From contig NZ_JNXT01000043.1 in the NCBI RefSeq assembly GCF_000716675.1, positions 1 to 64,000 on the forward strand: a DNA stretch of 64,000 bases. Reading direction: 5' to 3'. This document shows positions 55,160 to 63,935 of this stretch, piece by piece. Source of the DNA: Streptomyces alboflavus. Lineage in GTDB: Bacteria; Actinomycetota; Actinomycetes; Streptomycetales; Streptomycetaceae. Numbering within the stretch: the first letter of the stretch is position 1; the number at the start of each line of letters is the position of its first letter. The translations under genes were made by a program, and so were the position numbers. Under the pieces are notes generated by a model, which saw only the letters and a program-made list of their open reading frames with translations, was not told the origin of the DNA and did no database searches.

Positions 55160-55989
55160 GTGACAGTCCCGCGGCGCGGCTCCAGGTGCTCTTCGAGGGG
55201 CACCGGCTGACGCCCACCCAACGGCGCATCGCCCACTGCATGGTGCGGCGCGCCGCCGACGCGCCCTTCCTCTCCAGCGTCGAGCTCGCCGAACTCGCGG
55301 GCGTCAGCCAGCCGTCCGTGACCCGCTTCGCCGTCGCCCTCGGCTTCGACGGCTACCCCGCGCTCCGCCGCCACCTGCGGGAGGTCGCCCCCGCCGAGGC
55401 CGGAGCGGAGGCCGACCTCAACGAGTACCAGCAGGCCGTGCAGGCCGAGATCGAGAACCTGCGGCACCTCTCCGAACTCCTCGCCGACCCGGCGCCGGTG
55501 GAGCGGGCCGGGCGTGTCCTCGCCGCCTCCCGGCCGCTGCCCGTCCTCGGCCTGCGGGCCGCCGCGTCCCAGGCCTACGGCTTCTCCTACTTCGCGGCGA
55601 AGGTCCACCCCGACGTGCGCCTCCTCGACGAGGGCGGCTCCATGCTGACCGACCGGATCGACGCGGCCGTGCGCGCCGGGGCCTCCGCGCTGCTCTGCTT
55701 CGCGCTGCCGCGGCACCCCCGGGAGGTCGTGGAGGCGTTGGAGTACGCCCGGTCCACCGGTCTTACCGTGGTCACCGTCGCCGACTCCGCGTTCGCGCCC
55801 GTCGCCGCCCACAGCGATCTGCTGCTGCCCGCCGCCGTCGGGACGGGGCTCGCCTTCGACACGGCGTGCGCGCCGATGCTCCTTGGCCGGGTGCTCCTTG
55901 AGGCCATGTGCGACGGCCTTCCGGACGCGCAGGCGCGCCTTGAGGAGTTCGACGTGGGGGCGGCGGAGCGCGGGTTGTTCGTGGAGTAG
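55156..55989 (+). CDS. MurR/RpiR-family transcriptional regulator
   Basis: 277-residue regulator. HTH_6 domain (1-77; LTPTQRRIAHCMVRRAADAP, GVSQPSVTRFAVALGFDGYP) and a SIS sugar-isomerase-like domain (about 105-240; LLCFALPRHPREVVEAL). The SIS domain normally binds a phosphosugar. Its start overlaps the ammonia-lyase-like gene, so it likely controls that gene and the divergent permease. Confidence 0.92.
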   Translation: MSDSPAARLQVLFEGHRLTPTQRRIAHCMVRRAADAPFLSSVELAELAGVSQPSVTRFAVALGFDGYPALRRHLREVAPAEAGAEADLNEYQQAVQAEIENLRHLSELLADPAPVERAGRVLAASRPLPVLGLRAAASQAYGFSYFAAKVHPDVRLLDEGGSMLTDRIDAAVRAGASALLCFALPRHPREVVEALEYARSTGLTVVTVADSAFAPVAAHSDLLLPAAVGTGLAFDTACAPMLLGRVLLEAMCDGLPDAQARLEEFDVGAAERGLFVE

Positions 55990-55997
55990 CCGGTGGG

Positions 55998-57365
55998 TCA
56001 GTCCTCGGCGCGCACGCGCAGCACCACCTTGTTCACCGCCCACAGGCCGATGCCGATCGCGAGCAGCACCCCGGCGCGGATGTAGACGTCCGCCGGGCGG
56101 TCCGCGAGGGGGCTCGCGAGGATCAGGGCCGTGATCGCGCCGAGGACCGGCAGCGCGGTGGGGGTGCGGAAGTGCGGGTGGTCCACCGGGTCGCGGCGCA
56201 GGACGAGGACGGCGATGTTGACGACGGCGAACACGCACAGGAGCAGGAAGGCGGTCGTGTCGCCGAGGCCCTCGATCTCGCCCGTGGTCACCAGGCCGAC
56301 GGCCAGGAGCGAGACGAAGACGATGCCCACGATCGGGGTGCGGCGGCGGGGCAGGACACGGCTCATGGCGCGCGGCAGGATGCGTTCGTTGGCCATGCCG
56401 TAGCAGAGCCGGGAGGCCATCATGATGTTGATGAGGGCCGAGTTGGTGACCGCGAACAGGGCGATCAGGGCGAAGAGTTTGTGCGGGAAGTCCACGCCCC
56501 CGGCCTTCACCACTTCGAGCAGCGGCCCGCTGGAGCCCGACAGGGTCCTGTAGTCGACGAGGAGCGACGAGACCAGCGCGACCAGGACGTAGATCGTGCC
56601 GGTGACGGCGACCCCGATGAAGATCGCCTTGGGGAACGTGCGCGTCGGGTCCTTCGTCTCCTCGGCCATGTTCACCGAGTCCTCGAAGCCCACGAAGGCG
56701 AAGAAGCCGAGCGCGGTCGCCCCGAGCACGCCGGTCAGCAGGGCGTACCCGGTGCCGTCCGCCTCGAACTCGGTGAGCCTCGCGGGCTCCCCGTCCCCGC
56801 TGAGCACCGCCCACGCGCCGATCGAGAGGATGATGAGCAGCCCGGTCAGCTCGACCACCGTCAGCACGACGTTGGTCTTCACGGACTCCGAGACGCCGCG
56901 CAGGTTCAGCGCCGCGAGGACCAGGATGAACGTGATGGCCACGAGCGTCGGCGGCAGCGCGTCCCCGGTCAGCTCGCTCAGATAGTCACCGCTGAAGGCC
57001 CGCGCCGCCGCGCTCGCCGACGCCAGGCCCGACGCCATCACCATGAACGCGATGATGAAGGTGAGGAAGGGGACCTTGAACGCCTTCTGGGTGTAGAGCG
57101 CGGCCCCGGCCGCCTTCGGGTACTTGCCCACCAGCTCCACGTACGAGGCCGCCGTCAGGATCGCCACGACGAACCCGATCGCGAACGGCAGCCACAGCGC
57201 GCCGCCGACCTTTCCCGCGACCTTGCCGGTGGTGGCGTAGATGCCGGTGCCGAGGATGTCGCCGATCACGAAGAGGATGAGCAGCTTGGGGCCGAGCACC
57301 CGTTTCAGGCCCGGATCCTCGGCTGCCGGTGGGTTGGTGGTGCCGCTGGTTCCTGACGTCGTCAC
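55998..57365 (-). CDS. APC-family amino-acid permease
   Basis: 455-residue carrier with 12 hydrophobic helices. GDILGTGIYATTGKVAGKVG (about 33-52) is the helix-1 substrate-site signature, and GFFAFVGFEDSVNMAEETKDP near 225 is the consensus of cationic amino-acid and related carriers. GTG 57365 has GGGGGAGG 5 nt upstream. It converges on the RpiR gene with only 8 bases between stops. Substrate uncertain. Confidence 0.92.
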   Translation of the reverse strand: MTTSGTSGTTNPPAAEDPGLKRVLGPKLLILFVIGDILGTGIYATTGKVAGKVGGALWLPFAIGFVVAILTAASYVELVGKYPKAAGAALYTQKAFKVPFLTFIIAFMVMASGLASASAAARAFSGDYLSELTGDALPPTLVAITFILVLAALNLRGVSESVKTNVVLTVVELTGLLIILSIGAWAVLSGDGEPARLTEFEADGTGYALLTGVLGATALGFFAFVGFEDSVNMAEETKDPTRTFPKAIFIGVAVTGTIYVLVALVSSLLVDYRTLSGSSGPLLEVVKAGGVDFPHKLFALIALFAVTNSALINIMMASRLCYGMANERILPRAMSRVLPRRRTPIVGIVFVSLLAVGLVTTGEIEGLGDTTAFLLLCVFAVVNIAVLVLRRDPVDHPHFRTPTALPVLGAITALILASPLADRPADVYIRAGVLLAIGIGLWAVNKVVLRVRAED

Positions 57366-57489
57366 AGGAGCCTCCCCCGAGTGTGACGGAGTGCCGTTTC
57401 CGGCTGGGAGGGATCTTCTTCCCGGTGTGGGGGCCGATGAAGCGGGAGTTCGAGAACAACCCGGCAAACGGCCCCCCGCGGCCCCGCCC

Positions 57490-57577
57490 GGATCAGGGCT
57501 TCTTGGATCAGGGGTGCGTGGATCAGAGGTGCGTGGATCAGGGTCCGTGGGTCAGGGTCCGTGGATCAGGGCTCCTT
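57490..57577. repeat. 14-15-bp tandem repeat GGATCAGGGNTNCGT, six units
   Basis: Units begin at 57490, 57505, 57520, 57535, 57549 and 57563, most starting GGATCAGGG. Lies upstream of the permease gene and at the 3' side of the GNAT gene. The other bases of 57366-57678 show nothing further except the small frame at 57566-57658. Confidence 0.8.
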
Positions 57578-57658
57578 GAGGGTGACGAGGACGGCCAGGG
57601 CCAAGGGGATCAGAGGGAGCAGGCAGAGCAGGGAGAGCACGGGCATCACGGGGCTCAC
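57566..57658 (-). CDS. Possible 30-residue hydrophobic peptide
   Basis: Frame from GTG 57658, just after the GNAT gene stop, reading through one continuous hydrophobic segment (MPVLSLLCLLPLIPLALAVL) to an LKEP end. It would be a single-pass micropeptide. No clear ribosome site; the stop lies in the tandem repeat. Weak evidence. Confidence 0.3.
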   Translation of the reverse strand: MSPVMPVLSLLCLLPLIPLALAVLVTLKEP

Positions 57659-57678
57659 GGGATCGGCCGGGACCGGGG

Positions 57679-58695
57679 TCAGGACGTGGGCACGTCGAGC
57701 TGGAACTCGCGCGTGCGCCGGTAGGGGCGAAAGCCCAGGGCGTGGTTGACCGCGAGCATGTGGACGTTGTCGTCGGCGTTGTCCGTCTCGATCTCGGCGA
57801 CGCCGGGGTGCTCGGCGCGCAGCCTTCGCACCATGGCGGCCTTGACCCACAACCCCAGTCCGTGGCCGCGGTGCCCGGGCACGACCGCCGTGTCGTACTG
57901 CTGGACCCGGGGCGGCGCGCCCTGGGGGATCAGGATCTCGGTGTAGCCCGCCATGGTGCCGTCGTCGTGGACGGCGGCGATCGTCAGGAGCGTGTCACCG
58001 CGGTCGGCCACCACCTTGGCCATGGCGCGCACGCGGTCGGCGTCCCACGCCACGCTGCCGTAGTCCAGGTCGCCCATGGGCATGTCGTTCATCGCGTTCT
58101 TGGCCGCGGCGAAGGCGTCGGCGAGGCCGTCGGGGACGGCGCCGGTCCAGCCGGTGAGGCGGTAGCCGGGGTGCTCGGCGTCGGCGGCCTTCGCGAGGTC
58201 GGCGGCGGCCACCTCGTCGAGGCGCAGCAGGAGGTGGTCCAGGGTCAACGCCCCTCGGAAGCCCCGCTGTTCGGCGAAGGCCTGGCCGGGCCCGTCGGCG
58301 GCGGCCTCGGTGATCAGGCTGCGGCGGCCCTCGGCGCGGCAGGCCGCCACGGCCGCCGCGAGGAGGCGGGAGCCGGTGCCGAGGCGCCGGTGCGCGGGGT
58401 CCACGTGGAGTTCGAGCTCGGCCAGGTGGTCGCGTCCGGCGGAGCCGAAGAGGCGCAGGCCCGCGACGCCGACGGGCACGCCGTCAGGACCGGCGGCCAG
58501 CCAGGTCAGCCGGTGGCTGTCCAGGGCGGGCTTGGTGAGCCGGGCGCGGATCTGCTCGGGTCCTGGTGGCAGCGCGCCTGGTAGGTCATGGGTCATGGAG
58601 GCGGCGACGACCCGGTGCCAGGCGTCGGCGTCGGCGTCCGTGACGTGCGGGAGCGTTCGGGGCAGGGCGGGCTCGGACAGGGCGGGCTCGGACAA
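57679..58695 (-). CDS. GNAT protein with two acetyltransferase domains
   Basis: 338 residues. First GNAT unit (about 15-175; ELELHVDPAHRRLGTGSRLL is the acetyl-CoA loop) and second unit (about 180-338; YDTAVVPGHRGHGLGLWVKA, then NVHMLAVNHALGFRPYRR). Resembles the double-GNAT proteins related to mycothiol synthase, but MshD identity is not claimed. TTG 58695 has GGAG 8 nt upstream; a longer frame from 58779 lacks one. An LSEPA repeat opens the protein. Confidence 0.82.
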   Translation of the reverse strand: MSEPALSEPALPRTLPHVTDADADAWHRVVAASMTHDLPGALPPGPEQIRARLTKPALDSHRLTWLAAGPDGVPVGVAGLRLFGSAGRDHLAELELHVDPAHRRLGTGSRLLAAAVAACRAEGRRSLITEAAADGPGQAFAEQRGFRGALTLDHLLLRLDEVAAADLAKAADAEHPGYRLTGWTGAVPDGLADAFAAAKNAMNDMPMGDLDYGSVAWDADRVRAMAKVVADRGDTLLTIAAVHDDGTMAGYTEILIPQGAPPRVQQYDTAVVPGHRGHGLGLWVKAAMVRRLRAEHPGVAEIETDNADDNVHMLAVNHALGFRPYRRTREFQLDVPTS

Positions 58696-58794
58696 GGCGG
58701 TGACTCCTGTGGTCGGCGTGGTGCAGGCGGTCGGGTCGGTCCGGGCCTTCGGGCCGGACGGGTCGATCAGGTCCGTCAAGGCGTGCGCGTCGTG

Positions 58795-59445
58795 TCAGCT
58801 CGCGGTGCCCGCGCTCCAGCGGTCCAGGAGGGCGTACGCGGGGGCCCACCGGGCGACGTACGCGGCGCACGTGGACGCGGGCAGCGGAGCGAGGAGCCGC
58901 CGCACCGTCGGCTCGTCGGCGCCGTCGAGCAGCCACGGCAGCAGCAAGGGCGCGTCCGGGCCGATCCGCCGGGCCTGGACCCGGCCGAAGTGCTCCCCCT
59001 GCTCGGCCGTCAACACCCGCCGGGCCAGCGGCAGGACGGTGTCCTCCTCGTGGTCGAGGTGCCCGGCGACACCGCTGGTCAGCGCGTCGGTCAGCAGGCC
59101 GAGGCGCAGCGCGTCGGCTCCCGGGTCGGCCAACGCCGCGTCGATGGCCTCGACCACCGGGGCGATGGCGGCGTGTTCGGCCTCCATCACCGCGAGCACC
59201 GCGAGGTCCTTCGGGCGTCCGGCGAGGCGGTGGCGCAGCGGCGGCCACAGCGCGTCGTCCTCCGCCGACTGGTGGGCGCGCAGCGCCTTCTTCAGGAGCT
59301 GCCATCCGGCGGCGGTGGCGAGGACCTGCCGGGGGTCGTGTCCGGCGGTGGCGGTGACCCGGTCCAGCTGGGCCAGCTCCCGGCGCAGGGCGCCGTGCAT
59401 CGCGTACAACGCGGTCAGATCGATGGCGTCGTCGGCCTCGCTCAT
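58795..59445 (-). CDS. Hemerythrin-like domain protein
   Basis: 216-residue helical protein. Iron-ligand pattern: HGALRRELAQ (first His), HQSAEDDALWPPL (His, Glu), EAEHAAIAPVV (Glu/His), and HLDHEEDTVLPLA (His, Glu). Such proteins bind O2, NO or peroxide or store iron. The C-terminal part (160-216) is Trp/Ala/Leu-rich. Divergent from a LysR gene with a 129-base shared region. Confidence 0.87.
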   Translation of the reverse strand: MSEADDAIDLTALYAMHGALRRELAQLDRVTATAGHDPRQVLATAAGWQLLKKALRAHQSAEDDALWPPLRHRLAGRPKDLAVLAVMEAEHAAIAPVVEAIDAALADPGADALRLGLLTDALTSGVAGHLDHEEDTVLPLARRVLTAEQGEHFGRVQARRIGPDAPLLLPWLLDGADEPTVRRLLAPLPASTCAAYVARWAPAYALLDRWSAGTAS

Positions 59446-59531
59446 GGCCGGTACAGGGGGATGTGTACGCGTACTCGCATGCCCTCAACCCTCGTGCGGC
59501 CCGCACATATGATCAAGGCGAGTTTTCGCGA

Positions 59532-59562
59532 CGTCCGATAACCACTGGGTTATCGCCGGACG
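59532..59562. promoter_or_regulatory. Palindromic LysR operator candidate
   Basis: Outer arms CGTCCG and CGGACG and inner arms CGATAACC and GGTTATCG, only 13 bases before the LysR start and 86 before the hemerythrin gene. LysR-type regulators usually bind such sites between divergent genes. Confidence 0.6.
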
Positions 59563-59574
59563 GCTGGGGGGCCG

Positions 59575-60462
59575 GTGGAACTGCGGGACATCGAGATCTT
59601 CCTGGTCCTCGCCGAGGAGCTGCACTTCGGCCGGACCGCGCAGCGGCTGCACGTGTCCCAGGCGCGGGTCAGCCAGGCCATCAAGAAGCAGGAGCGGCGC
59701 ATCGGCGCCGAGTTGTTCACCCGCACCAGCCGCACGGTGTGCCTCACGGAGGTCGGCCGCCAGTTCCGCGACGACCTGCAGCCGGTCTACGCGGGCCTGC
59801 ACCAGTCCCTGGAGCGCGCCCGCCTTGCCGCCCGCGGGGTCACCGCGCAGCTCCGCGTCGGCATGCTGCCCTTCAACCTCGTCGACCTGCACCCCTACTG
59901 GAAGGAGTTCCGCGCACGGCACCCGCAGTGGGGACTCCAGATCCGCCAGACCACCTTCACCGACGTGTTCGGCCAGCTGCGCGGCGGTGCCATGGACGTC
60001 ATGGTGGCCTGGCTGCCGGTGGAGGAGCCGGACTTCACCGTCGGGCCGTCCCTGTGCACCGACTCCCGGATCCTCGCCGTGGCCGCCGACCATCCCCTCG
60101 CGGGGCGGGACTCCGTGCCCCTGGAGCTGTTCGCCGACTTCCCGCACAGCACCGCCCTCGCCCTGCCGGACTACTGGGAGGACAGCTATCTGCCCTTCCA
60201 CACCCCGCGGGGCCGGGCGATCGAGCGCGTGGCGGTCGCGGACAACGCCGACGAGCTGATCGGCATGGTCGGCATGGGCGAGATCATCCACAGCTTCCCC
60301 GGCCATGTCACCCGGTACTGGGGCCTGTCGCACATCCGCTGGCTGCCCGTGCCGGACCTGACGACCATGACCTTCGCCCTGGTCTGGCGCACCGAGGCCG
60401 AGAACGACCTCGTCCGCGCGCTCGCCGCCACGGTGCGCGACCTCGGCGTCCACCGCTTCTGA
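59575..60462 (+). CDS. LysR-family transcriptional regulator
   Basis: 295-residue regulator. Winged HTH (2-60; LHFGRTAQRLHVSQARVSQA) and a periplasmic-binding-fold effector domain (about 90-290). GTG 59575 follows GGGGGG and begins the conserved MELRDIEIFLVLAEEL. It probably regulates itself and the divergent hemerythrin gene through the palindrome at 59532-59562. Confidence 0.92.
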   Translation: MELRDIEIFLVLAEELHFGRTAQRLHVSQARVSQAIKKQERRIGAELFTRTSRTVCLTEVGRQFRDDLQPVYAGLHQSLERARLAARGVTAQLRVGMLPFNLVDLHPYWKEFRARHPQWGLQIRQTTFTDVFGQLRGGAMDVMVAWLPVEEPDFTVGPSLCTDSRILAVAADHPLAGRDSVPLELFADFPHSTALALPDYWEDSYLPFHTPRGRAIERVAVADNADELIGMVGMGEIIHSFPGHVTRYWGLSHIRWLPVPDLTTMTFALVWRTEAENDLVRALAATVRDLGVHRF

Positions 60463-60491
60463 GGCCCCGGGCCTCTTCCGGGGCCCGCGCC

Positions 60492-61919
60492 TCAGAGCCC
60501 GCGCAACGCGTCCCGCGCCCCGCCGCCCGACTCGGCGACGATCTCCTCGACCCGCTGCTGCGCGCGCACCACCGAGAACCGCACGCCCCCGCCCTCCTCC
60601 CGCGGACCCGCCGCGAAGCCGTGGATCGCGGGCCTGGCGAGGCTGTTGTACGAGTAGTGGTGGGCGAAGTAGTACGCGCCGGTGTCGAGCACCGCCACGT
60701 GGTCGCCCTGCTCCAGCGGCGGCAGCTCCCGGTCCCTGGCGAGCAGGTCGCCCGCGAAGCAGGCCGGGCCCGCGACGTCCTGACCGGTGCCGGGACCGGA
60801 CTTGGGGCGCCCCTTCGCGTCGTACGCGGCGATCCGGAGCGGCCACGACTCGGGTGCGTACACCGTGCGCGTCGCCACCTGCACGCCCGCGTGCGTCAGC
60901 GCGACGGTGCGCCCGCCCGCCGACTTCACGTACTCCACCCGCGCGAGCAACGTCCCGTGCTTGGCGAGCAGCGAGCGCCCGAACTCGGTGACCAGGCCGT
61001 AGCGCCCGTCGAGCAGCCCGGGCACCTCGCGCTTGAGGAGCCGCGCGTACTGGGCGAACGTCGGTGTCTGCTCGTCCGACGCGAAGTTGACGGGCAGGCC
61101 GCCGCCGATGTCGAGGGTGTCGATCTGGCGGCGGCCGGCGCGCGCGTTGATCTCCTCGGCGAGCGCGTACGCGGCCGCGACACCGGCGGTCATCAGCTCC
61201 AGGGGCACGCCCTGCGACCCGGAGTGCGTGTGCAGCCGGGTCAGCCAGGGCCGGTCCAGATACGCGCGTACGACCCACTCCCGGGCGCCCTCGTCGCGCA
61301 GCGGCACCCCGAACTTGGAGGTGGCGGTCGCCGTGGAGAGCGCCTCGATCGCGCCGCCGCCGACCTGCGGGTTCACCCGGATCCCGACGGGCGACCGCGT
61401 GGGCGCGGACTGGACGAGGGCGTCGACGCGGGCCAGTTCCTGCGGGTTGTCGGCGTTGACGGCGATGCCGAGGGCGAGGGCCTCGCGCAGTTCCGCCGGG
61501 GTCTTGGCGGGGGAGTCGAGGACGGTGTGCGCGGGCGGTATCCCGGCGGCGCGGGCCAGGGCCAGCTCGCCGGGGCTCGCCACCTCGGCGCCGATCCCGG
61601 CGTCGTGCAGGAGGCGCAGGACCGGGACGAGGGGGGTCGCCTTCACGGCGAAGGCGTGCAGGACGCGGGTGCCGGGCGCGGCGACCTCGGCGAACGCGGC
61701 GCGCAGGGCGGCGGCGCCCGCGCGGATCCCGGCGACGTCGAGGAGCCCGGCGAGCGGGGCGTCCGGGCCGACGACGCCCTGCTCGACGGCGGCGCGGATC
61801 GCGTGGTCGCGGCGGTCGGCGGCGGCAGCCCCGTGCGGCGGGGCCTGCCCGAGGACGCGCGTGAACTGATCGGTTTCGTCTTCGTCCGACCGCCGGTCGG
61901 CCCTGTCGTCGAGGCCCAT
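60492..61919 (-). CDS. PLP-dependent decarboxylase, DAP/ornithine decarboxylase family
   Basis: Fold-III decarboxylase, 475 residues. PLP Lys 93 in HAFAVKATP, HSGSQG, the phosphate loop IGGGLP (about 240-250), GPACFAGD (about 375-382, catalytic Cys) and GAYYFAHHYSYNS near the end. It resembles LysA but a core lysine-pathway lysA is expected elsewhere, so this may be a secondary paralogue for another diamino acid. Next to hutU, but on the other strand. ATG 61919 has no strong ribosome site. Confidence 0.87.
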   Translation of the reverse strand: MGLDDRADRRSDEDETDQFTRVLGQAPPHGAAAADRRDHAIRAAVEQGVVGPDAPLAGLLDVAGIRAGAAALRAAFAEVAAPGTRVLHAFAVKATPLVPVLRLLHDAGIGAEVASPGELALARAAGIPPAHTVLDSPAKTPAELREALALGIAVNADNPQELARVDALVQSAPTRSPVGIRVNPQVGGGAIEALSTATATSKFGVPLRDEGAREWVVRAYLDRPWLTRLHTHSGSQGVPLELMTAGVAAAYALAEEINARAGRRQIDTLDIGGGLPVNFASDEQTPTFAQYARLLKREVPGLLDGRYGLVTEFGRSLLAKHGTLLARVEYVKSAGGRTVALTHAGVQVATRTVYAPESWPLRIAAYDAKGRPKSGPGTGQDVAGPACFAGDLLARDRELPPLEQGDHVAVLDTGAYYFAHHYSYNSLARPAIHGFAAGPREEGGGVRFSVVRAQQRVEEIVAESGGGARDALRGL

Positions 61920-61968
61920 GTGATCCAGACAATCACCCGTGCGCCGCCCCCGCTGCCCCGCTGCGCTA

Positions 61969-62004
61969 TTGACTAGGTCTATTCACGACCCCAGGATGTG
62001 AATA
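61969..62004 (+). promoter_or_regulatory. hutU promoter with overlapping operator TATTCAC-N11-GTGAATA
   Basis: TTGACT (61969-61974), 17-nt spacer, CAGGAT (61992-61997). Perfect 7-bp inverted repeat TATTCAC (61980-61986) and GTGAATA (61998-62004) overlaps the promoter. It lies 31 bases before the ATG, where a hut repressor could block initiation. Confidence 0.6.
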
Positions 62005-62034
62005 TCAACGTCACAGCATCGAGGAGGCACCGCC

Positions 62035-63693
62035 ATGTCAGGACCCCGCCCCGTTCGAGCGCCGCGTGGAACCGAGCTGAGCGCCCTGGGATGGCAGCAG
62101 GAGGCCGCCCTCCGGATGCTCCAGAACAACCTCGACCCCGAGGTCGCCGAGCACCCCGACAAGCTCGTCGTCTACGGCGGCACCGGCAAGGCGGCCCGCG
62201 ACTGGCGCTCCTTCGACGCCATGGTGCGCACCCTGAAGACCCTCAAGCAGGACGAGACGATGCTCGTCCAGTCCGGCCGCCCCGTCGGCGTCATGCAGAC
62301 CCACGAGTGGGCGCCGCGCGTGCTCATCGCCAACTCCAACCTGGTCGGCGACTGGGCGAACTGGGAGGAGTTCCGTCGCCTTGAGGCGCTCGGCCTCACC
62401 ATGTACGGCCAGATGACGGCCGGTTCCTGGATCTACATCGGTACGCAGGGCATCCTCCAGGGCACGTACGAGACGTTCGCCGCCGTCGCCGCCAAGAAGT
62501 TCAACGGCACGCTGGCCGGGACGATCACCCTCACCGCCGGGCTCGGCGGCATGGGCGGCGCCCAGCCCCTCGCCGTCACGATGAACGACGGCGTCGCGAT
62601 CTGTATCGACGTCGACCCGCGCGCCATCGAGCGCCGCATCGAGCACAAGTACCTGGACGTGAAGGCCGACTCCCTGGAGCACGCCCTCCAGCTCGCCGTC
62701 GAGGCCCGCGACGCCCGCCGCCCGCTCTCCATCGGCCTCCTCGGCAACGCCGCCGACCTGCTCCCGCGGATGCTCGCCGAGGGCGCCCCCGTCGACATCG
62801 TGACGGACCAGACCTCCGCCCACGACCCGCTGGCGTACCTGCCCTCGGGCGTCGACTTCGACGACATGGCGACGGCGGCCGAGAAGGACCCGGCGGGCTT
62901 CACGCAGCGCGCCCGCGAGTCCATGGCCAAGCACGTCGAAGCCATGGTCGGCTTCATGGACGCGGGCGCCGAGGTCTTCGACTACGGCAACTCCATCCGC
63001 GGCGAGGCACAACTCGCCGGCTACGACCGGGCGTTCGCGTTCCCCGGCTTCGTACCCGCCTACATCCGCCCGCTCTTCTGCGAGGGCAAGGGCCCCTTCC
63101 GCTGGGCGGCCCTCTCCGGCGAGGCCTCCGACATCCACAAGACGGACAAGGCGATCCTCGACCTCTTCCCGGAGAACGAGTCCCTGCACCGCTGGATCAA
63201 GATGGCCGGTGAGCGCGTCCACTTCCAGGGCCTGCCCGCCCGCATCTGCTGGCTCGGCTACGGCGAGCGGGACAAGGCCGGCGAGCGCTTCAACGACATG
63301 GTCGCCTCCGGCGAGCTCCAGGCCCCCCTCGCCATCGGCCGCGACCACCTCGACTGCGGCTCCGTCGCCTCCCCGTACCGCGAGACCGAGGCCATGCTCG
63401 ACGGCTCCGACGCCATCGCCGACTGGCCCCTCCTCAACGCCATGGTCAACGTCGCGTCCGGCGCCTCCTGGGTGTCCCTCCACCACGGCGGCGGCGTCGG
63501 CATGGGCCGCTCGATCCACGCGGGCCAGGTGTCCGTGGCCGACGGCACGAAGCTCGCGGGCGAGAAGGTGCGGCGCGTCCTGACGAACGACCCCGGGATG
63601 GGGGTCATCCGGCACGTCGACGCCGGGTACGACTCCGCCGAGGCCGTGGCGGACGAGCGGGGCGTACGCGTTCCCATGCGGGAGGGCGAGTGA
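62035..63693 (+). CDS. hutU: Urocanate hydratase
   Basis: Second step of histidine breakdown: urocanate to imidazolone propionate, using a tightly bound NAD+. 552 residues, normal length. [20 protein letters not shown] is the NAD fold, [12 protein letters not shown] carries the catalytic Cys region, and [18 protein letters not shown] lies near the end. GAGGAGG lies 7 nt before ATG 62035. It is followed by repeat B5 and an allantoate amidohydrolase-like gene, as in Streptomyces hut regions. Confidence 0.97.
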   Translation: MSGPRPVRAPRGTELSALGWQQEAALRMLQNNLDPEVAEHPDKLVVYGGTGKAARDWRSFDAMVRTLKTLKQDETMLVQSGRPVGVMQTHEWAPRVLIANSNLVGDWANWEEFRRLEALGLTMYGQMTAGSWIYIGTQGILQGTYETFAAVAAKKFNGTLAGTITLTAGLGGMGGAQPLAVTMNDGVAICIDVDPRAIERRIEHKYLDVKADSLEHALQLAVEARDARRPLSIGLLGNAADLLPRMLAEGAPVDIVTDQTSAHDPLAYLPSGVDFDDMATAAEKDPAGFTQRARESMAKHVEAMVGFMDAGAEVFDYGNSIRGEAQLAGYDRAFAFPGFVPAYIRPLFCEGKGPFRWAALSGEASDIHKTDKAILDLFPENESLHRWIKMAGERVHFQGLPARICWLGYGERDKAGERFNDMVASGELQAPLAIGRDHLDCGSVASPYRETEAMLDGSDAIADWPLLNAMVNVASGASWVSLHHGGGVGMGRSIHAGQVSVADGTKLAGEKVRRVLTNDPGMGVIRHVDAGYDSAEAVADERGVRVPMREGE

Positions 63694-63710
63694 CCGCCGA
63701 CCGGCCTGCG

Positions 63711-63930
63711 GCCTCGTCCTCAAGCGCCGGACGGGCTGATTCCCCGCCCGCCCGCCCTTCCTGGGGCTCCGCCCCAGACCCCGCTCCTCAAACGCCGGAG
63801 GGGCTGGATTTTCCAGCCCGTCCGGCGATTGAGGACGAGGCGCGGAGCGCCGATACCGGGGGTCTGGGGGCGGAGCCCCCAGTTTCGGGAAGGGGCGGGA
63901 TTGGGGAGCCCCCGGCAGGGCCCACCTTCC
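63711..63930. repeat. Family B repeat cluster (B5), several units
   Basis: At least three family B units in alternating orientation: CCTCGTCCTCAAGCGCCGGA, then CTCCTCAAACGCCGGAGGGG, then CAGCCCGTCCGGCGATTGAG and GAGGCGCGGAGCGCCGA, with GGGGGCGGAGCCCCCAG and AAGGGGCGGGATTGGGG after. The right end AGCCCCCGGCAGGGCCCACC nearly repeats that of B1. Confidence 0.85.
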
Positions 63931-63935
63931 ACCAG

